A stretch of 27,697 nt of DNA from Candidatus Woesearchaeota archaeon (GTDB lineage Archaea > Nanoarchaeota > Nanoarchaeia > Woesearchaeales > CALCXY01). Where the stretch lies: the NCBI GenBank assembly GCA_030751555.1, contig JASMFX010000048.1, positions 1 through 27,697 of the forward strand, read 5' to 3'. The notes beneath the pieces are model-generated. The model worked only from the letters and a program-made list of their open reading frames with translations. It was not told the DNA's origin and ran no database searches. The position numbers were made by a program, and so were the translations under genes. This document shows positions 1-7,815 of the stretch, piece after piece (position 1 is the stretch's first letter; every line of letters begins with the position of its first letter).

Positions 1-2
1 TT

Positions 3-98
3 ACTCCAGCAGAAGCTGCTGGAATCTTCCTCCAACTCCAAAGAAATAGATTCCTATCACTCATAGAAAAATATCAACCCATAATTAGAGCTTCATAG
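3..98 (+). CDS. C-terminal fragment of a DDE-type transposase (cut by window edge)
   Basis: Frame 3 is open from the window edge to a TAG at 96-98. It gives about 31 residues that begin TPAEAAGI and continue with NRFLSLIEKY. A TPAEAAGI-like motif followed by an N-x-W/F-x-x-LI tail is common at the C-terminus of integrase-core transposases of archaeal and bacterial insertion sequences; that is family knowledge. Only the tail is visible, so I cannot say whether the element is intact. No terminal inverted repeat is obvious between the stop and the next promoter at 133. It could also be a chance frame; confidence is moderate because of the motif alone. Confidence 0.45.
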   Translation, partial: TPAEAAGIFLQLQRNRFLSLIEKYQPIIRAS

Positions 99-132
99 CA
101 CCGATAAATTAACAGTGTCTGTGATGCAAACC

Positions 133-140
133 TTTATATA
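133..140 (+). promoter_or_regulatory. TATA box of the cupredoxin-like gene
   Basis: TTTATATA is centred about 26 nt before the ATG at 163, the spacing expected for a leaderless archaeal transcript. It lies inside the longer open frame starting at 115, which argues that the upstream GTG and ATG codons are not used. Confidence 0.65.
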
Positions 141-162
141 CCTGAAAACTCAAAATCAAGTT

Positions 163-1020
163 ATGCCAACACTACTCAAAAAGCATCATGCGAGCAGATT
201 CCACTTTGCAATGTTTGCTATATTCCTTGTTCTCATAGTGCTCATAGTATCTTATCCAACATCAAACGATGCTGTTGATGCTCAAGAACAATATCCCCAA
301 AAATTTGTACAACTAACAGAGAATCCTGAGCAAAGTACAAATGGCCAAGACTCAGTAAACCTCGAGTCAACCACCGAGCCAGTCCAGACAGATACATTGG
401 ATGAATCTCTTATTGCTCTGACTAAGAAAAGAGCTCCTGCACCAGACCAAGAAGTAGTTGTTATTGATGAGACAAACGTTGGGCTTGATAAAACCGATTC
501 CTCTCTGTTGGAGCTTGCAGAGGATAGACTAGTTAGCCAAGAGAGTTTAGTCCTAAACAAAAATAGCGTAAATATTGACATTACTTGGGGATCCTTCAGC
601 CCTGAAAAGATCCAGGTTAAGAGGGGCACAAAAGTAACATGGACGCATTCAGATGATTCTAAGAAATTCCTGATAGCGTGCTATCTTGGTCCTAATAGAA
701 TATTGAAAAGTGAAAACCTCTTTCCAGGAGAGTCTTTTTCATACACATTTACAGAGGACAATGAATACCTCTGCATTGATGCAATCTATGGGGCTAGAGG
801 CTTCATAACAGTGGGCAATAAAAAGCCAGGCAATGCAATCACTGGAGGCATTGTTAATATTGATAATCTGCAAGGAAGTACAAGCGGTATGTCCTTAAAA
901 GTCTCACTAGATCCTCTAAGGAGATTATTGGCAAATCCTATATCATTGAATGCCTTTGCAACAATTGCTCTAATCTTAATGGTTGTCTCCACTCTAGAAT
1001 ATAGTATTCATCTGGATTAA
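163..1020 (+). CDS. Membrane-anchored cupredoxin-fold surface protein
   Basis: The product has 285 residues from the ATG at 163, chosen because a TATA box sits 26 nt upstream; an in-frame GTG at 115 would lie before the promoter. A basic start (KKHHASR) precedes a hydrophobic segment (FAIFLVLIVLIV), so the bulk should be outside the cell. A polar, acidic linker of about 100 residues follows, then a plastocyanin-like beta domain (ITWGSFSPEKIQVKRGTKVT through YLCIDAIYGARGFITV), and a hydrophobic segment near the C-terminus. The fold pattern is clear, but the usual copper ligands are not: the segment after the conserved Cys reads CIDAIYGAR rather than C-x-x-H-x-x-x-x-M, and the upstream His position is not obvious. 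A structural or binding role rather than electron transfer is my inference. Confidence 0.6.
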   Translation: MPTLLKKHHASRFHFAMFAIFLVLIVLIVSYPTSNDAVDAQEQYPQKFVQLTENPEQSTNGQDSVNLESTTEPVQTDTLDESLIALTKKRAPAPDQEVVVIDETNVGLDKTDSSLLELAEDRLVSQESLVLNKNSVNIDITWGSFSPEKIQVKRGTKVTWTHSDDSKKFLIACYLGPNRILKSENLFPGESFSYTFTEDNEYLCIDAIYGARGFITVGNKKPGNAITGGIVNIDNLQGSTSGMSLKVSLDPLRRLLANPISLNAFATIALILMVVSTLEYSIHLD

Positions 1021-1048
1021 ACCTTCTCAAAATTATCACAAGAACTAT

Positions 1049-1360
1049 CTACTTAAACTCAAACTTCTTTGCTCTAAAACCCTTCCTCTGCGTATGACTT
1101 TTCTTGCATTCTTTACATTGATATCGAAGATCGCTTTTCTTAGAACTCTTTGCACCAGTCATTTTCCACTTACCTACGGGAGGTTTACTACCATATCTTC
1201 CTAGATTGCCATGTCCTTTGCCAAAACCAGTCCTAGCCTTTGTATATCTACCCATAGGCCTTGCTGAACCAGGTGTTCTAGACTTGCTCATAGAGATCTT
1301 ATGCTCAGTGTGTTTTTTACACTTAGGACAGTATCTCTTAGCTGCTTTAGGTAATTTCAT
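1049..1360 (-). CDS. rpl44e: 50S ribosomal protein eL42 (L44e)
   Basis: This is a 103-residue basic protein that starts MKLPKAAKRYCPKCKKHTEH, has a second cysteine pair (YQCKECKKSH), and ends GFRAKKFEFK. Paired CxxC motifs plus the GFRAKKFE tail are diagnostic of eL42, a zinc-binding protein of the large subunit near the E site. Length matches the archaeal family. TTTATAAA-type sequence at 1384-1392 is centred 28 nt before the ATG, so the message is probably leaderless. The next gene upstream on this strand is the GINS subunit at 1605-2330; ribosomal and replication genes are often neighbours in archaea. Confidence 0.95.
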   Translation of the reverse strand: MKLPKAAKRYCPKCKKHTEHKISMSKSRTPGSARPMGRYTKARTGFGKGHGNLGRYGSKPPVGKWKMTGAKSSKKSDLRYQCKECKKSHTQRKGFRAKKFEFK

Positions 1361-1481
1361 ACTTATTAAGAATTTGGGAGTGGTTTATAAATGTTTTGTT
1401 GAAGAGTCACGAGAGATCGCGGCGAACAAGAAATTTTGGCTCATTCTTTCAGGTTTTCTCCTCCTGAACTATATTAGGGTT

Positions 1482-1523
1482 CCTTTTTTCTCCCCCGTAC
1501 CTGGGTAAGGGGGAGAAAAAAGG
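1482..1523. repeat. Palindromic hairpin repeat, copy 1
   Basis: The arm CCTTTTTTCTCCCCC (1482-1496) pairs perfectly with 1509-1523. Between them is G-TAC-CTGG-GTA-A, the same core as copies 2 and 3. A second small hairpin, TTCAGG/CCTGAA, lies just before it (1448-1468). The element is between the Gins51 stop and the eL42 promoter. Confidence 0.85.
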
Positions 1524-1604
1524 GAGTGGTAAATCAATCAGGAACAACAAATCAATTAGTAGTACGCCAAATTTGCCCAAGGAAGGATAGATAATATTTA
1601 CTAA

Positions 1605-2330
1605 CTATATCTCCTCATCAATTGCCTCAGCCCTACCTTTCTTAATAAGAACCTCTGCAATATCTTTGGGAAGGTTAGCAACATCCTCCTCGTCAAAAGG
1701 TCCTATGGAGTCTAAATCTTCACCAACAAACTTTGGAACTGCACTGAGAAATCTAACTAATGTTGTCTCTGTATTAGATACCTTAGGAGACTCTTTTTTT
1801 GGCTCTGAGACTTCATTTTGCTGCTCTATGATTGGTTTTTTATATTCTTTGATACTCTCTAAGATGCCCAGCCTATAACGCTTTAGCACTCCAGAAAGGT
1901 CATTAAACAGATTTGCCTCCTCTTTGAGGAGAGGAGAGGTGTCAATTAACGATCCTCCTACCCTGCTTTTATCTATCGCCATATTAATTATCTTGCGCTC
2001 ACGCTTATCATAAAGTTTATCTAGCAATCTCATTACATTGTCTAATTGTATCCGTGTATTCTCTTTTTCAGTGCTTGAAAACAGATCTCCTTCACTAGGC
2101 ATATCCAGTATCTTCTTTTTATCAGTGAGATACTGAATTAAGTCAATGTAGAAGCTATCACTGAGCTTTTGCAACTCAGCTCTATTATTCTCTACTCTAG
2201 AGAGATCTTGGACAGTTTGATAGGTGATAGTGATTTCCTTAGCATCCTTAAAATTCACCCTAATCTTATCAGTCTCTTTCTCTTCCTCAATATCTACATC
2301 AGGTAATTCAGGCATCTCGGGTTTATCCAT
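1605..2330 (-). CDS. gins51: GINS complex subunit, Gins51-like
   Basis: The product has 241 residues. The N-terminal part (about 30-150) is charged and helical, with SFYIDLIQYLTDKKK and LDKLYDKRERKIINMA. A polar linker (about 165-187) leads into a compact C-terminal domain: VRFLSAVPKFVGEDL, then GPFDEEDVANLPKDIAEVLI and KKGRAEAI. The order helical A domain then small beta B domain, with the pattern V-P-x-F-V-G-x-D-L ... D-V-x-x-L-P ... A-x-x-L-x-x-x-G-x-A, is that of archaeal Gins51 (Gins15). GINS links the MCM helicase and the GAN/Cdc45 nuclease at the replication fork. TTTATAAA at 2353-2360 lies 26 nt before the ATG. The helical region is divergent; the C-terminal domain carries the call. 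Confidence 0.8.
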   Translation of the reverse strand: MDKPEMPELPDVDIEEEKETDKIRVNFKDAKEITITYQTVQDLSRVENNRAELQKLSDSFYIDLIQYLTDKKKILDMPSEGDLFSSTEKENTRIQLDNVMRLLDKLYDKRERKIINMAIDKSRVGGSLIDTSPLLKEEANLFNDLSGVLKRYRLGILESIKEYKKPIIEQQNEVSEPKKESPKVSNTETTLVRFLSAVPKFVGEDLDSIGPFDEEDVANLPKDIAEVLIKKGRAEAIDEEI

Positions 2331-2403
2331 CCTGATATGGAGACTTCACAACTTTATAAATTTTTAGCTAGTAAGAACTATACTTGGTTGTGTTGACATG
2401 TTA

Positions 2404-3150
2404 CTAATCTCCTTGCTCTCCAATAAAATGCCTACATTTAATAGAAGTATCCAAAAATATTTTCCAATTCTTGGCAAGAACATCACTACAAAAAGTCATA
2501 TCATCATAACCATGAGGATTATATCTGAATTTGATCTTTTCAAGAACATCACGATGGATTAGCACACATCCAAGCCCGACTCTAAGCACAGGCATAAATG
2601 TTTCACCCTCTGTCTCCTTAAAGGTAAGCCTTCTCTTGACCTCTTTTGGATCGAAATTATACTTTTTTAATTCCTCGTACTGATCCTTGTATACTTTAGG
2701 ATCGGCCTTGATCTTTTCGATAAATTCTTTAGCAACACCTACATAGGCCAATGGCATCATCACAGGTTTTTCATTGACTTCTCCTGCTGTAAAATACAAT
2801 CCTGAAACTACTCTTTTATTATGTGCAATCATTTTTATGATAGCGTCTCGGGGGGCAACAACATCCTGTTCAAGACTAAAGAAGTATTCACAATCACCCT
2901 CTAGAAACTGCTCTCGCAACATATTCCTGCTCTCAACAACGCTTTTTACAGGATCATCATAATGCTCTCCCTTAAGTGCATTAATACCTTTTTCCTTGAG
3001 AATATCAAGATATTCATCTGTTTTACTATTATCCGCAATCATAAAATACTTTTCAGGATAATCAAGATTCGTTATTCCATTGAGATATTTGTTTATGCAA
3101 TACTTTTTTCCAATCCAAGTAGGACATCCAATAAACACTTTTGGTTGCAT
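2404..3150 (-). CDS. GT-A-type glycosyltransferase
   Basis: The product is 248 residues from the ATG at 3150. I prefer this start to an upstream ATG at 3192 because the TATA box (3173-3180) lies between the two, and because the GT-A beta strand (KVFIGCPTWIGKKYC) then starts near residue 4. Visible features are the nucleotide-sugar-binding start, a DxD-like acidic motif (SLEQDVVAP, about residues 92-100), and a late YDDMTFCSDVLAKNWKIFLD segment followed by CRHFIG. This resembles the E/D-D-x-x-F-C ... H pattern of GT2/Anp1-like transferases. Donor and acceptor cannot be told; surface glycan or protein glycosylation is plausible. It diverges from the radical SAM gene and shares its TATA box. Confidence 0.65.
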   Translation of the reverse strand: MQPKVFIGCPTWIGKKYCINKYLNGITNLDYPEKYFMIADNSKTDEYLDILKEKGINALKGEHYDDPVKSVVESRNMLREQFLEGDCEYFFSLEQDVVAPRDAIIKMIAHNKRVVSGLYFTAGEVNEKPVMMPLAYVGVAKEFIEKIKADPKVYKDQYEELKKYNFDPKEVKRRLTFKETEGETFMPVLRVGLGCVLIHRDVLEKIKFRYNPHGYDDMTFCSDVLAKNWKIFLDTSIKCRHFIGEQGD

Positions 3151-3172
3151 ACATTGATGATATCCACAGTTC

Positions 3173-3180
3173 TTATAAAT
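3173..3180. promoter_or_regulatory. Single TATA box shared by two divergent genes
   Basis: TTATAAAT with palindromic core TTATAA (3173-3178) is centred 25-26 nt from the leftward ATG (3150) and about 26 nt from the rightward ATG (3202). No other TATA-like sequence sits at the right spacing for either gene. Both transcripts would be leaderless. Confidence 0.6.
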
Positions 3181-3201
3181 GTTTCCAATCATTTTTTAAA
3201 C

Positions 3202-4179
3202 ATGAATAAAACTTATTCTCCTGTGAAAAAAATAATAAAAGTAACCAAACAATCAGGAATCCCTCTAGTAGGCACTATATATTTTGGCATTATGGATCGT
3301 AATACCAGCATTATAGAGGTTAGACCTACCACACTATGTAATATTAACTGCACATTTTGCTCAGTAGCTGCAGGTCCAAAATCAACCTATGAAACCAATT
3401 TTGTCGTCGAGAAATCGTATTTAGTCGAAGAATTGAAAAAATTGCTTGACTTTAAAGAAGAACCAATGGATATCTGGATAAATCCACAAGGAGATCCAAC
3501 AGTCTATCCGGAACTTGAGCAATTAATAGCAGATATACGCAAATTAAAGCATGTTAGGGAAATTATTATCGTAACCAATGGCATGTTGCTCACAAAAGAG
3601 AAGATAGATGCCTACAAAAAGGCAGGATTAACCCAGATAAGCCTCTCAATACAAGCGTTTAGCCTGGAAAACGCCAAAAAATTAGCTGATCTACCCGGTT
3701 ATAACATAGAAAAAATCAAGGATTTATGTCCATATATCGCAAAAAATCTCAGACTAGTATTAACTCCAGTCTATCTTAAAAACCATAATGAAGAGGATAT
3801 AGAGCAGATTGTCAAATTTGCCACGGAAATCAATGCAGAGGTCTCAATCCAAAACTTTCAAAGAAATAGGAGGGGAAGAAACCCTACCTCAGAGCTATCT
3901 TGGAAAAAATTTGCAGCAAAACTTAAAGAGATGGAACAAAAATATTCCATTGATTTACTTAAAACTGGAAAGATAAAAAGAACAAGAATACTGCCTAAAG
4001 TAGCCAAAAAAGGCCAAATTATCACTGTAAACCTGGTGTGTGATAGTAAATTCAAAGAAGAGAAAATAGCAGTCTATCAGGATAAGTGTATAGTGGTCTA
4101 TGGGTCAAAGCATTTTGGTATGACAAAGATTAAGATACTAAAAGCTTCTAATAATCTATACTATGGAAAAGCAATTTAA
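3202..4179 (+). CDS. Radical SAM protein with C-terminal beta (TRAM-like) extension
   Basis: The product is 325 residues from the ATG at 3202, 26 nt after the TATA box; the open frame extends upstream through the promoter and into the opposite gene, so longer starts are unlikely. TTLCNINCTFCS carries the CxxxCxxC cluster motif (Cys46, 50, 53) that binds the SAM-reducing [4Fe-4S] cluster. PQGDP (about residue 92) occupies the GxxxP/GEP-type position, and IIIVTNGMLLT and QISLSIQAF are the next barrel strands. After about residue 255 comes a basic segment (KKGQIITVNLVC) and a beta-rich tail resembling an OB/TRAM-like nucleic-acid-binding module. Function is unknown; an RNA-modification role would be a guess from the tail. 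Confidence 0.75.
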   Translation: MNKTYSPVKKIIKVTKQSGIPLVGTIYFGIMDRNTSIIEVRPTTLCNINCTFCSVAAGPKSTYETNFVVEKSYLVEELKKLLDFKEEPMDIWINPQGDPTVYPELEQLIADIRKLKHVREIIIVTNGMLLTKEKIDAYKKAGLTQISLSIQAFSLENAKKLADLPGYNIEKIKDLCPYIAKNLRLVLTPVYLKNHNEEDIEQIVKFATEINAEVSIQNFQRNRRGRNPTSELSWKKFAAKLKEMEQKYSIDLLKTGKIKRTRILPKVAKKGQIITVNLVCDSKFKEEKIAVYQDKCIVVYGSKHFGMTKIKILKASNNLYYGKAI

Positions 4180-4208
4180 TAATAATCCATCAATACACTA
4201 AAACTTCT

Positions 4209-4964
4209 TTATTCAATTGTGCTTAATAATAGGCCCTCAGGAATCTCCAAATCCTCCTCTGACACAGTATTTACTTCTAAACCCAAGAATTCAATAATAG
4301 TAATCTCATTCTCACTAATGTAATATTGGATATAGTTTGGCAACCCATAGTAGATGTCGATTACTGCTATGCCTGATTTTCCTTTATCATCAAGAAATGC
4401 TACATCCCTCACTTCAGACTTGTCCTGTATCCTAGTAGGTCCTTTGAAATCAGTCTCAATCCAGCTGTCTGGGATCGCCAAAGGATTTTTAGCATTGCTG
4501 TAGTTATTATATTCAACTTCATAGTAAACTGATCTATCTCTTGGGCCACAAAATCCAGTGTCTGTACAATATCCAAATTCCTCTCCAGTATCTAGGTCTA
4601 CAATGACCTTATTGTAGATCTTTTTCCCAATAACTCTCTTTTTATTCAATTCAACAAGTGCTTTGTTGCCTAATATGTAATATTTGTCCTTTGTGTTGAT
4701 AATATCTCTATAAACTATTGATCGTACTCTCGCCCTCTTACTGAGCAGCTCTGTAACCTCTGGATTTAGACGAGGAGGCTCTTTTTTCTCCTCAGTAGCG
4801 TTAGGTCTCACTTCTACTGCTTTTTCGCTTGTAAGGATAACAGGATCCTTATCCAAATCCTCTAGAATGCCGTCTTTTAATCCAGAATCATCCTCTTTTT
4901 CTACTAAAAAAGAACAAGCACTTAGAAGCATAATAGAAATCAGGATAATCAGATACTGTTTCAT
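4209..4964 (-). CDS. Lipobox-containing secreted protein (putative lipoprotein)
   Basis: The product has 251 residues. It begins with a bacterial-style lipoprotein signal peptide, MKQYLIILISIMLLSAC: short basic start, hydrophobic core, then L-S-A-C with Cys17 as the candidate lipidated residue. The rest is polar; residues 20-75 are acidic and probably extended, and the later part (about 80-245) looks like a beta-rich domain with one Cys pair (YCTDTGFCG). I do not recognise the family. TATTTATAAT at 4987-4996 is centred 27 nt before the ATG. The window also encodes LspA (20835-21284), the enzyme that cleaves before such a cysteine, so this is a likely substrate; that link is inference. Confidence 0.65.
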   Translation of the reverse strand: MKQYLIILISIMLLSACSFLVEKEDDSGLKDGILEDLDKDPVILTSEKAVEVRPNATEEKKEPPRLNPEVTELLSKRARVRSIVYRDIINTKDKYYILGNKALVELNKKRVIGKKIYNKVIVDLDTGEEFGYCTDTGFCGPRDRSVYYEVEYNNYSNAKNPLAIPDSWIETDFKGPTRIQDKSEVRDVAFLDDKGKSGIAVIDIYYGLPNYIQYYISENEITIIEFLGLEVNTVSEEDLEIPEGLLLSTIE

Positions 4965-5038
4965 ATCTTTATATAATACTAGCTTGTATTTATAATTTAC
5001 TAAAACAACAAGAAAATTACACTAACAATTTAATAAAT

Positions 5039-5070
5039 TAAGAAAAAGAAAAAAAAAGATAAAAAAAATT
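5039..5070 (-). terminator. Oligo-T terminator of the S-layer gene
   Basis: On the minus strand the S-layer stop is followed within a few bases by T8, then T9 and T5 tracts broken by single bases. Runs of T without a stem are the usual archaeal intrinsic terminator. Confidence 0.6.
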
Positions 5071-5075
5071 TAGGT

Positions 5076-7724
5076 TTACTCAGCTCCTTCACCAGCGTCT
5101 CCTGCATCTGCAGCAGGTGCCTCAGCTACTGCTGGACTTGGGACACTTACAGTTGCTTCAGTTAAGGTTGTACCTGTAACTTCCACTTCCATAACTCCGT
5201 CGTCTAGCTCGGCTAGTTTGGTTCCTTCAGCAATTACCCTTGCTGCTCTTCTTGTGTCAAGTGCACTAAATCCAGCTATAAGCATTGCAACGTTTCCGTT
5301 TGAGTGCTCCCATAGCTTAACAAGTGCCTTTCCTTCTGAAAAGCCAGATGTACAAGGTGTTGGGTTATCCAACAATGTAGCAGCTGCTGTGTTAACACAT
5401 GGTCCACCTACAACGATGGCATTCTGTGCTTTTACGTCAGCTACTTCTGAAGCTAGTTTTGCAGTACCTAAAGCAATTGGTGTTACCTGACTACTAACTG
5501 ATGATCCACCTTCAGTTTGCACTTTAGAGATGGATGGTGCGTTAGCAGTTACATAAACCAAAGCCTCAACCTGATTATTTGGAACTGTTAGTACCAACTC
5601 ATCAGGTCCTTGGGTGTCTACAACTTGCTCAACTAAGATACCATAGACAGTTCGCTCTTCACGATTGTCTTGAGTACCAACTTTATGCAATCCACTCTGG
5701 AATGCTGGTTGGTATCCAGATATCTCAACTGTTGGTGAACCACTTCCTGCAAGATCAATTGCATATCTAGAAATTGTTCCTAGATCCAGTTCTGGAGTTG
5801 AACTCACAGAGATAGGGATCTCTAGAACTTCTTCTTGACTTGAGTCATCAATCTCGTCTGAATCCACATAGATGGAAATGTTCAGTAGAGTACCTACAGT
5901 TGCAGCTCTAAATGCTCCAGTGTTGTTGATGGTTATGTTCATGTAAGCTCCTCCCTTGGTAACAAGGTATGGTGCTTCACTTGGTACAATACTACCTGAA
6001 CCATCAAGATCTACACTGATGTTGCTGTTGTCTGAGTCTGCAGAGATAAAGACTTTAAACTCTTTACCGCCAACAATAATCTCAGCATCTGAACTGTCTC
6101 CAACCTGGGTATACGAAACTTCTATTGTTTCACCAGTACCAACGTCTTTAAACTTCAAAACCTTGTTTGTTGAGTCTTGGTCCTTATACTGCAACACGTG
6201 GGTAAATCCAGTTTGCCTAACACCAATAGCTTTGTTGTCATTAACAATGAAGCTATCTTCATCAGCAATAGGGTATTTTGCTTGATTTACACCTGTAAAG
6301 TTCTCAATATGGATCAGTCTCTTGCTTTGTGAGTCATCTCCAATTCTGTTATCTCCGCTAGAAAGAACGGATACTAATGGGAACTTTATTGTGTCACCAT
6401 CTTTGTTCTCAAAGCTTAGTAGATACTGCTTGTCTCCTGAGTTAGTTATCATAACTTCGGATGTGTCAGCAGTACTTAAACCCTGGAATTCGATGTCAAA
6501 GTTTAGTGTAAAGAATCCCTCTGGCTCATCCAGTTGTTCAGATACAGTCTTGCCTTCAGAAACGTAAAGGTCATCATCTGCATCCAAGGATATCTTTATT
6601 TTACTAATCTTTGTTTTTGTGTTGTCATCACTACCGGATATTTCGATAGTTGCGTCTGAGATTGTTTCGTCTCTAACTTCAAGGCTTCCACCACCCATCT
6701 TTGAGATGTTGGTATCCTGGAAGATAATCTCGTCCACACCTAGGTAGAACTCAACCAGATCCTGAGTAACGTCGCCAGCCTCATTTCCTAGAATGTTTCG
6801 AATACCAACCTCAATACCATCTGATAAGGTATCAGTTTGATCTTCTTTTAACTTTCTAGTAACTTCGCCGTTGATCTTCAGCTTTACTGCTGGAGTAGAC
6901 GTTGTATCGTCTATGATCAGTGCTGTTACTTCATAATCTTTTCCATCCACAACATAGGTTTTGGTTTGACCCTCTTCTAATGTGTCTGAAACATCTCCTC
7001 CAAATAAGGTTAACTTAACCTTGTTTTGAGCCGATCTTGCTGCTTTGGTAATACTGTATTTCTTTCCCATTAACCAGATGTCTTCATCCTCGAAGTCATA
7101 TAGGGTATTACCATTTGTAGCTGCAGTACCTGATGCATCTGTAATATCTGATTCAGCCGGCTCTTGAAACTCAAGCTCCCAAATATAGATATCATCTCCT
7201 GATGTTACAAATAGGTAGTCTGCAGGTATATCCTCGTCGTCATCGTCATCAATGGCATAATCTACATATTGCCTGGATGAGTCATTAAACTTAATATATT
7301 GGTTGTAAGTAAATGAACCCTGGCTATTATCTAGTGTGCCTTGTGCCAAGACATTCAAGTCATCTTTTGTCAGAACTTCTGTTACATTATATAATGTCTC
7401 ATGAAGCTCTAAGATGTCTGAACCATCTTTGACTTGCGCTGCATCTCCGCTAATACTAACGGAAGCTCCGCCTGAAGAAGTAACTGGTACTTCAACTTTT
7501 GCCAGATACTGCAAATTTGTTGCAATATCAACTGAACCTGCAACGTCTGATGCTGCTGCTGTATCTCCGAAAACGATCACGCCATTAAAGACTCCGTCTT
7601 TAATAAACTGGCCTGGGTACGCTTTCAAATCAGCTGCTGCTGACGCGCCTAATAGAGTTGCTCCGACCATTGAAAGGCCTGTTCCTAATGCAACAATCTT
7701 TTTAATTGCTTTCCTTAATTTCAT
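5076..7724 (-). CDS. S-layer protein
   Basis: The product is 882 residues with a typical signal peptide: MKLRKAIKKIVALGTGLSM, then a hydrophobic stretch ending GASAA, with cleavage probably before ADLKAYPGQF. The opening (DGVFNGVIVFGDTAAASDVA) and the late block (AIVVGGPCVNTAAATLL ... LIAGFSALDTRRAARVI) match the N- and C-terminal domains of archaeal S-layer proteins of the S_layer_N/S_layer_C type. The middle is long, acidic and beta-rich, with Asp-rich patches (DDDDDED) that may bind Ca2+. There is no C-terminal membrane helix; the protein ends in an Ala/Glu/Pro/Asp tail, so anchoring must be by other means. Two cysteines (GGPCVN and TPCTSG) could form a disulfide. Translation starts from GGAGGTG 5 nt before the ATG, and the gene has a leader of roughly 60 nt, unlike most of its neighbours. 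High expression is expected. Confidence 0.9.
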   Translation of the reverse strand: MKLRKAIKKIVALGTGLSMVGATLLGASAAADLKAYPGQFIKDGVFNGVIVFGDTAAASDVAGSVDIATNLQYLAKVEVPVTSSGGASVSISGDAAQVKDGSDILELHETLYNVTEVLTKDDLNVLAQGTLDNSQGSFTYNQYIKFNDSSRQYVDYAIDDDDDEDIPADYLFVTSGDDIYIWELEFQEPAESDITDASGTAATNGNTLYDFEDEDIWLMGKKYSITKAARSAQNKVKLTLFGGDVSDTLEEGQTKTYVVDGKDYEVTALIIDDTTSTPAVKLKINGEVTRKLKEDQTDTLSDGIEVGIRNILGNEAGDVTQDLVEFYLGVDEIIFQDTNISKMGGGSLEVRDETISDATIEISGSDDNTKTKISKIKISLDADDDLYVSEGKTVSEQLDEPEGFFTLNFDIEFQGLSTADTSEVMITNSGDKQYLLSFENKDGDTIKFPLVSVLSSGDNRIGDDSQSKRLIHIENFTGVNQAKYPIADEDSFIVNDNKAIGVRQTGFTHVLQYKDQDSTNKVLKFKDVGTGETIEVSYTQVGDSSDAEIIVGGKEFKVFISADSDNSNISVDLDGSGSIVPSEAPYLVTKGGAYMNITINNTGAFRAATVGTLLNISIYVDSDEIDDSSQEEVLEIPISVSSTPELDLGTISRYAIDLAGSGSPTVEISGYQPAFQSGLHKVGTQDNREERTVYGILVEQVVDTQGPDELVLTVPNNQVEALVYVTANAPSISKVQTEGGSSVSSQVTPIALGTAKLASEVADVKAQNAIVVGGPCVNTAAATLLDNPTPCTSGFSEGKALVKLWEHSNGNVAMLIAGFSALDTRRAARVIAEGTKLAELDDGVMEVEVTGTTLTEATVSVPSPAVAEAPAADAGDAGEGAE

Positions 7725-7759
7725 CTAAACACCTCCGTGTTTTCTGATTTTTTTATCAT
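7721..7759 (-). CDS. 12-codon leader peptide overlapping the S-layer start
   Basis: An ATG at 7759-7757 follows AAAGGAGGT with a 7-nt gap and opens MIKKSENTEVFR. Its TGA (7723-7721) overlaps the S-layer ATG as ATGA. The perfect SD, in-frame run and stop/start overlap suggest a translated leader coupled to the main ORF. It is very short, so chance is possible; ribosome profiling would settle it. Confidence 0.4.
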   Translation of the reverse strand: MIKKSENTEVFR

Positions 7760-7779
7760 CCAAAAACCTCCTTTTGGAT
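7727..7779 (-). promoter_or_regulatory. S-layer mRNA leader: two hairpins with SD sequences in the loops
   Basis: The upstream hairpin has arms ATCCAAAA (7779-7772) and TTTTGGAT (7765-7758) around the loop GGAGGT; its 3' arm takes in the first two bases of the leader-peptide ATG. The second has arms AAACAC (7742-7737) and GTGTTT (7732-7727) around the loop GGAG, the core of the S-layer SD. The arrangement suggests ribosome access or message stability is controlled here. Confidence 0.5.
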
Positions 7780-7807
7780 CCGTTCTCAGTTAATCTGATG
7801 GAAGATG

Positions 7808-7815
7808 TTTATAAA
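7808..7815 (-). promoter_or_regulatory. Probable S-layer promoter TATA box
   Basis: TTTATAAA is centred about 87 nt before the S-layer ATG. Transcription from near 7785 would give a leader of about 60 nt that contains both hairpins and the leader ORF. Further TATATATA runs at 7843-7853 and 7860-7868 could be alternative boxes. Confidence 0.5.

Noticed and set aside
1206..1508. Plus-strand open frame opposite eL42
   Set aside because: It is the reverse shadow of eL42 and runs into hairpin repeat copy 1; no promoter or family match.
1482..1523. Hairpin copies as ordinary rho-independent terminators
   Set aside because: Archaea usually terminate at T-tracts without stems, and copy 3 lies between divergent promoters; kept as a repeat family instead.
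2962..3201. Upstream extension of the radical SAM frame (80 residues)
   Set aside because: It overlaps the divergent glycosyltransferase gene and the TATA box; the extension has no family features.
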